A DNA stretch of 52,025 nt. Source: Planctomycetota bacterium (GTDB lineage: Bacteria > Planctomycetota > UBA1135 > GCA-002686595). Shown here piece by piece: positions 48,274 to 52,025 of the stretch. The notes beneath the pieces are model-generated. The model was given only the letters and a program-made list of their open reading frames with translations. It made no database searches and was not told the DNA's origin. The DNA lies in NCBI GenBank assembly GCA_016795205.1, contig JAEUHZ010000060.1, forward strand, positions 1 to 52,025, in the 5' to 3' direction. The stretch's first letter is position 1. Each line of letters begins with the position of its first letter. The position numbers and the translations under genes were made by a program.

Positions 48274-49515
48274 ATGGCGATCAGCCCCATCCCCGAGATC
48301 CTGGCCGAGCTCCGCGCCGGCCGCATGATCGTGCTCGTCGACGATCCTGGCCGAGAGAACGAGGGCGACCTCGCCATGTTGGCTGAGCACGTCACGCCCG
48401 AGGCGATCAACTTCATGGCGCGCGAGGGGCGCGGGCTGGTGTGCCTGCCGCTGGCGGCCGAGCTGTGCGAGCAGCTCGAGCTGCAACCCCAGGCCTCGGT
48501 GAACACGAGCAAGATGGGCACCGGCTTCACCGTGTCGATCGAAGCCGCGCAGGGTGTCACGACCGGGATCAGCGCTCGTGACCGCGCGCACACGATCCGT
48601 GTGGCCTCCGCGCCGAACGCGCGGCCCGAGGACCTGGCTCGACCCGGCCACGTGTTCCCGCTGCGCGCGCGCGAGGGCGGCACGCTCGTGCGCGGCGGCC
48701 AGACGGAGGGCATCGTCGACTTGGCGCGGCTCTGCGGCGCGCGGCCCGCGGGCGTGATCTGCGAGATCCTGAACGAGGACGGGACGATGGCGCGCATGCC
48801 GGACCTCGAGCGCTTCGCCGAGCGGCACGGCCTCAAGATCTGCACGATCGAGGCGATCATCGCCTGGCGCAGGCGCAACGAGCGCCTCATCGAGCCCATC
48901 GAGATGGACGTTCCGCTGCCCACGCGGTTCGGGACGTTCCAGGCCCACTTGTTCCGCTCGAAGGTCGACGGGAAGGAGCACGTGGCGTTGTCGAAGGGCC
49001 TCGCCGGTCCGAGCCTGGACGGGCCGCGCCGCGCGATCGACGACGTGGTCACCGTGCGCGTCCACAGCGAGTGCCTGACCGGCGACGTGTTCCACTCCCT
49101 GCGCTGCGACTGCGGGCCCCAACTCGACAAGGCACTGGATGCGTTGGGGCGCGCCGAGAGCGGCGTGCTGGTCTACATGCGGCAGGAAGGCCGCGGGATC
49201 GGCCTGGAGAACAAGCTCAAGGCCTACCGGCTCCAGGACCAGGGCCTGGACACGGTCGAGGCCAACGAGAAGCTGGGCTTCGCGGCTGATCTGCGCGAGT
49301 ACGGCCTCGGCGCGCAGATCCTCCAGTACCTGGGCGTGCGGCGCATGCGGCTCCTGACGAACAACCCGAAGAAGATCGCAGGGTTGAACGGCTATGGCCT
49401 GGAAGTGGTGGACCAGGCGCCGCTGACCACCGAAGCGCACGCGGGCAACGTGAAGTACCTACGCACGAAGCGCGACAAGCTCGGGCACATCCTGCCGCGT
49501 GAAGCCCTGGACTGA
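48274..49515 (+). CDS. ribBA: Bifunctional DHBP synthase / GTP cyclohydrolase II (RibBA)
   Basis: 413 residues. It provides both precursors of riboflavin: 3,4-dihydroxy-2-butanone 4-phosphate from ribulose-5-phosphate, and the pyrimidine from GTP. The RibB half (1-200) shows DDPGRENEGDLAMLAEHVTP, FMAREGRGLVCLPL and RPGHVFPLRAREGGTLVRGG, ending in DGTMARMPDLERFAERHGL. The RibA half (about 205-413) shows VRVHSECLTGDVFHSLRCDC with its three zinc cysteines, then VLVYMRQEGRGIGLENKLKA and RLLTNNPKKIAGLNGYGLEV. All key residues are present. GGAAGGA precedes the ATG by 7 nt. Other rib genes are not in the window, and no RFN element was found upstream. Confidence 0.98.
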   Translation: MAISPIPEILAELRAGRMIVLVDDPGRENEGDLAMLAEHVTPEAINFMAREGRGLVCLPLAAELCEQLELQPQASVNTSKMGTGFTVSIEAAQGVTTGISARDRAHTIRVASAPNARPEDLARPGHVFPLRAREGGTLVRGGQTEGIVDLARLCGARPAGVICEILNEDGTMARMPDLERFAERHGLKICTIEAIIAWRRRNERLIEPIEMDVPLPTRFGTFQAHLFRSKVDGKEHVALSKGLAGPSLDGPRRAIDDVVTVRVHSECLTGDVFHSLRCDCGPQLDKALDALGRAESGVLVYMRQEGRGIGLENKLKAYRLQDQGLDTVEANEKLGFAADLREYGLGAQILQYLGVRRMRLLTNNPKKIAGLNGYGLEVVDQAPLTTEAHAGNVKYLRTKRDKLGHILPREALD

Positions 49516-49586
49516 GGCGGGAGGCGCAGGCGCGACCCGGGTCAAGAAAGGGCACCGCGACGGACGATGGGATCGCGGAGATCCCC

Positions 49587-50441
49587 ATGCGCCCCACGAC
49601 TGTTTCCGACGTCGACATCCCCGAGGCCGCGCGCACCTGGATCGAGGAGCGACTCTCCGCTGACGTCGACCTGCCGGCGCTGCCCGAGGCGGCGGCGCGC
49701 GTCATCGCGCTGTGCGACGACGGCGAGGCCGACGCACGCGCGGTCGAGGGCGCGCTCGAGCGCGATCCGGCGCTCGCGACGCGCGTGCTCAAGACCGCCA
49801 ACTCGGCCCTGTACGGCGCCTCGGAACCGGTGGTCTCCCTGCGGCGGGCGGTCAGCCGGCTGGGGCTCTCGTCCGTTCGCTCGCTGGCGCTGTCCGCGTC
49901 GCTGCAGAGTCGGATCTTCGACGTTCCCGGGCGCGCTTCGACGGTGCAGGAAGTCTGGGCACACTGCTCGGTCGCCGGTCTCTACGCGCGCGAGATCGCG
50001 CGCTCGATGCGCAAGAACGTCGAAGCGGCCTTCCTCTGTGGTCTGATCCACGACGTCGGCCGACCGATCGTGCTGAATGCGGCGCTGCGCATGCCACGCG
50101 ATCGCGGGGAACTGACGGCCGAGCAGCTGGAGCACGTCGTGGACCGCCACCATGCGCGCCTGGGCGCGAGGCTGGCCGCGAGCTGGGGACTCGGGCCGTG
50201 GGCGGTCGCGGCCGTCGAGCACCACCACGACTGCGAGCTCGCCGAGCCCTACGAGGACGAGGCGCGCGTGACGCGGCTCGCAGACCTGTTCGCGCACTGG
50301 GCGCTCGCGGCGGGGAGCGCTGCGGATGATGCTCCGCACGCCGATCCGGTCGTGATCGCCCTGAACCTGTACCCCGACGACGTCGACGCGCTCGTGGCCC
50401 GGCGTGAGATCGTCCTGCGCGCCGCGGAGGCCTTCCGATGA
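49587..50441 (+). CDS. HDOD-domain signalling protein
   Basis: 284 residues. The HDOD domain (about 25-215) has LPALPEAAARVIALCDDGEA, LERDPALATRVLKTANSALY, VSLRRAVSRLGLSSVRSLAL and AAFLCGLIHDVGRPIVLNAA. HDOD proteins are HD-related but usually catalytically inert regulators in two-component or c-di-GMP circuits. Here the HD pair in LIHDVGRP and EHHHDCE are retained, so residual metal binding is possible. The C-terminal 60 residues are helical. GGAG lies just upstream of the ATG. Its stop overlaps the ATG of sthA by one base (ATGA), so the two are translated together. Confidence 0.9.
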   Translation: MRPTTVSDVDIPEAARTWIEERLSADVDLPALPEAAARVIALCDDGEADARAVEGALERDPALATRVLKTANSALYGASEPVVSLRRAVSRLGLSSVRSLALSASLQSRIFDVPGRASTVQEVWAHCSVAGLYAREIARSMRKNVEAAFLCGLIHDVGRPIVLNAALRMPRDRGELTAEQLEHVVDRHHARLGARLAASWGLGPWAVAAVEHHHDCELAEPYEDEARVTRLADLFAHWALAAGSAADDAPHADPVVIALNLYPDDVDALVARREIVLRAAEAFR

Positions 50442-51850
50442 GCTCGTCGCACACCGTGTCGGGCTTCGACGTGCTGGTCCTCGGGGCGGGACCCGCGGGC
50501 CACAAGGCCGCCGTTCAGGCCGCCAAGGTCGGGAAGCGCGTGCTGATCGTCGACCGCGAGCCGGCCGCGGGCGGCGAGTGCGTGCAGCGGGGCACGATCC
50601 CGAGCAAGACGCTGCGCGAGAGCGCCGCCTACCTGGTCGGGTTGCGCGCCCGTAGCGAGGCGATGTTCGATCTCGCGCTGCCCGAGCGCACGCAGGTCGC
50701 GGGCTTGATGCGTCGCCTCAAGGCGGTGCGCGGGGCTCACGAGCGCTACCTGACGGCGCAGCTCGATCGCAACGGCATCACGCGCTGGCACGGCCGCGCG
50801 CGCTTCCTCACCAGCCAGCGCGTCGAGGTTCAGTTGCCCGACCGCACGAAGCGGATCGCAACGGCAGACGTGGTGATCGTGGCCACGGGCTCCAGACCGC
50901 GCAAGCCTGACAACGTGCCGGTCGACCACGAGCATGTGCTGGACAGCGATTCGATCCTGTCTCTCGTGTACCTGCCGGCGTCGCTCACCGTCCTGGGGTC
51001 GGGCGTGATCGCTTCCGAGTTCGCGTCCATCTTCGCGGCGCTCGGTGTCCGGGTCACGATGGTCGACTCGAGCCCGCGGCCGCTCTCGTTCCTCGATCCG
51101 GAGCTCGGCTCACGCTTCACGAGCGCGTACGAGCGCACGGGTGGGGTCTTCCTGGGCCAGAGTCGGATCGAATCCGTGGAGTGGGACGGCCGGGAGGTCG
51201 TGACCCACCTCACCGGTGGTGAGGTCGTGCGCGCAGAGAAATGCCTGTGCGCGCAGGGCCGCATCGCGAACGTGGCTGGACTCGACATCGCGGCGGCCGG
51301 CATCCAACTGACGGCACGCGGGCACGTCGCCGTCGACGAGAACCTGCGTACCGCCGCGCCCAACGTCTACGCTGCCGGCGACGTGATCGGCCCGCCCGCG
51401 CTGGCCGCCACGGCCGTGGAGCAAGGCCGCCGCGCCGCCCGACACGCGCTCGGCCTGCCGATCCACGCCGGCTCGGAGCTCGTCCCGAGCGGCATCTACA
51501 CGATCCCGGAGATCGCCAGTGTCGGCCTGGACGAGGCTCAGGCGAGCAAGGCGCACGGACGAGCCTTCGTCGGTCGCGCGCGCTACGAGGAACTCGCGCG
51601 CGCCCATGTGAACGGCGAAACCGAGGGCCTCCTGAAGCTCGTCGCAGGTCCCGATGGCCGCGTCCTCGGCTGTCAGGTCGTCGGCGAAGGAGCCACAGCG
51701 CTCGTGCATGTGGCCCAAATGGCGATCGTTGGCGGTCTGACGGTCGAGGCCTTCGTCGACAACGTGTTCAACTTCCCGACGCTGGCGGAGGCGTTCCGCG
51801 TTGCGGCGTTGGATGTGGTCGCGCGGATGGGCGAACGCCAAGCCGCCTGA
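50438..51850 (+). CDS. sthA: Soluble pyridine nucleotide transhydrogenase (Si-specific)
   Basis: 470 residues, in the flavoprotein disulfide reductase family. The FAD site is VLVLGAGPAGHKAAVQAAKV, the NAD(P) site LTVLGSGVIASEFASIFAAL, the second FAD motif APNVYAAGDVIGPP, and the interface domain includes SGIYTIPEIASVGLDEAQAS. The disulfide motif is reduced to GECVQRGTIPSK: the first Cys is kept, but the second position of the CxxxxC pair is Thr, exactly as in SthA and unlike lipoamide or mercuric reductases. This argues for transfer of reducing equivalents between NADPH and NAD+. Overlap with the HDOD gene is unusual for a metabolic enzyme. Confidence 0.93.
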   Translation: MSSSHTVSGFDVLVLGAGPAGHKAAVQAAKVGKRVLIVDREPAAGGECVQRGTIPSKTLRESAAYLVGLRARSEAMFDLALPERTQVAGLMRRLKAVRGAHERYLTAQLDRNGITRWHGRARFLTSQRVEVQLPDRTKRIATADVVIVATGSRPRKPDNVPVDHEHVLDSDSILSLVYLPASLTVLGSGVIASEFASIFAALGVRVTMVDSSPRPLSFLDPELGSRFTSAYERTGGVFLGQSRIESVEWDGREVVTHLTGGEVVRAEKCLCAQGRIANVAGLDIAAAGIQLTARGHVAVDENLRTAAPNVYAAGDVIGPPALAATAVEQGRRAARHALGLPIHAGSELVPSGIYTIPEIASVGLDEAQASKAHGRAFVGRARYEELARAHVNGETEGLLKLVAGPDGRVLGCQVVGEGATALVHVAQMAIVGGLTVEAFVDNVFNFPTLAEAFRVAALDVVARMGERQAA

Positions 51851-51962
51851 GGATACTGACCCAGCTCGCTGTCCATTTTCGCGTGTTCCCCTGCGACCTG
51901 GAGCTCGCCGCCGCGTCCCCGGAGCAGCGAGGCGTGAGCCTCGATCCAGGAGGACCCCGTCG

Positions 51963-52025
51963 ATGGAACTGCCGTTCAGCACGCTCCCGGCGCCGCGCGC
52001 GCACCGGGTCGATCGCGACTTCGTG
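51963..52025 (+). CDS. N-terminal fragment of an unidentified protein (cut by window edge)
   Basis: Twenty-one codons are visible, MELPFSTLPAPRAHRVDRDF and one more. An AGGAGGA lies 10 nt upstream of the ATG, a strong Shine-Dalgarno. About 100 bp upstream is an unusual, less GC-rich stretch (CTGACCCAGCTCGC, then CCATTTTCGCGTGTTCCC) that recalls IS termini, so this may be the first gene of an insertion sequence. I cannot identify the family from 21 residues. Confidence 0.5.
   Translation, partial: MELPFSTLPAPRAHRVDRDFV

Overview
This is a 52 kb GC-rich chromosomal window, densely coded on both strands with many ATGA or GTGA stop/start overlaps. I infer a Planctomycetota-like bacterium, with Myxococcota or a related high-GC lineage as the alternative. 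The basis is the gene content rather than any marker: a Ser/Thr kinase with a DWG metal-binding motif fused to a formylglycine-generating-enzyme-like domain and paired with an ECF sigma factor, many lipoproteins, a sulfatase-fold lipoprotein, paired secreted amidohydrolases and a very large AsmA/DUF748 protein. No rRNA or ribosomal protein marker is present to confirm it.

Left edge (1-1055): the end of an IS3-type insertion sequence with the first codons of its OrfA, a non-coding stretch with a 41-bp-arm inverted repeat, tRNA-Arg(CCG) on the minus strand, then about 490 bp without a gene. Region 1056-8272 is a signalling block: a secreted calcium-repeat protein, an ECF sigma / zinc-finger anti-sigma / RseB-like lipoprotein operon, a small helical protein, and a second ECF sigma factor divergent from the kinase-FGE protein. 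Region 8330-15488 holds two alpha/beta hydrolases, a beta-helix protein, a MoxR ATPase coupled to a HAD phosphatase, a TPR lipoprotein, an orphan 79-residue protein and a methyltransferase with a lipoprotein signal.

Region 15592-30433 is mostly envelope: a four-helix membrane protein, a two-FAS1 secreted protein, a double PilZ protein, a lipoprotein translationally coupled to a 1752-residue AsmA/DUF748 protein, a cytosolic methyltransferase, MOSC and MltA genes that overlap, and two tandem amidohydrolases of which one has lost its metal ligands. Region 30562-36302 is housekeeping: a SUI1/YciH homologue directly followed by RF3 (prfC), a metal-site-degenerate sulfatase-fold lipoprotein, a thioredoxin-fold protein and purH.

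Region 36382-52025 has a CBS pair protein, an SRPBCC protein, a membrane-anchored trypsin-like protease, a HEAT-repeat/cyclophilin lipoprotein, and then the most unusual locus: a His-rich exported protein, a lipoprotein RND adaptor ending in four histidines, and a 1499-residue protein in which a CusA/CzcA-type RND pump is fused in frame to a TolC-type outer membrane factor that still has a lipoprotein signal at the junction. ribBA, an HDOD protein overlapping a soluble transhydrogenase (sthA), and the first codons of an unidentified gene close the window. No CRISPR array, prophage or convincing riboswitch was seen.
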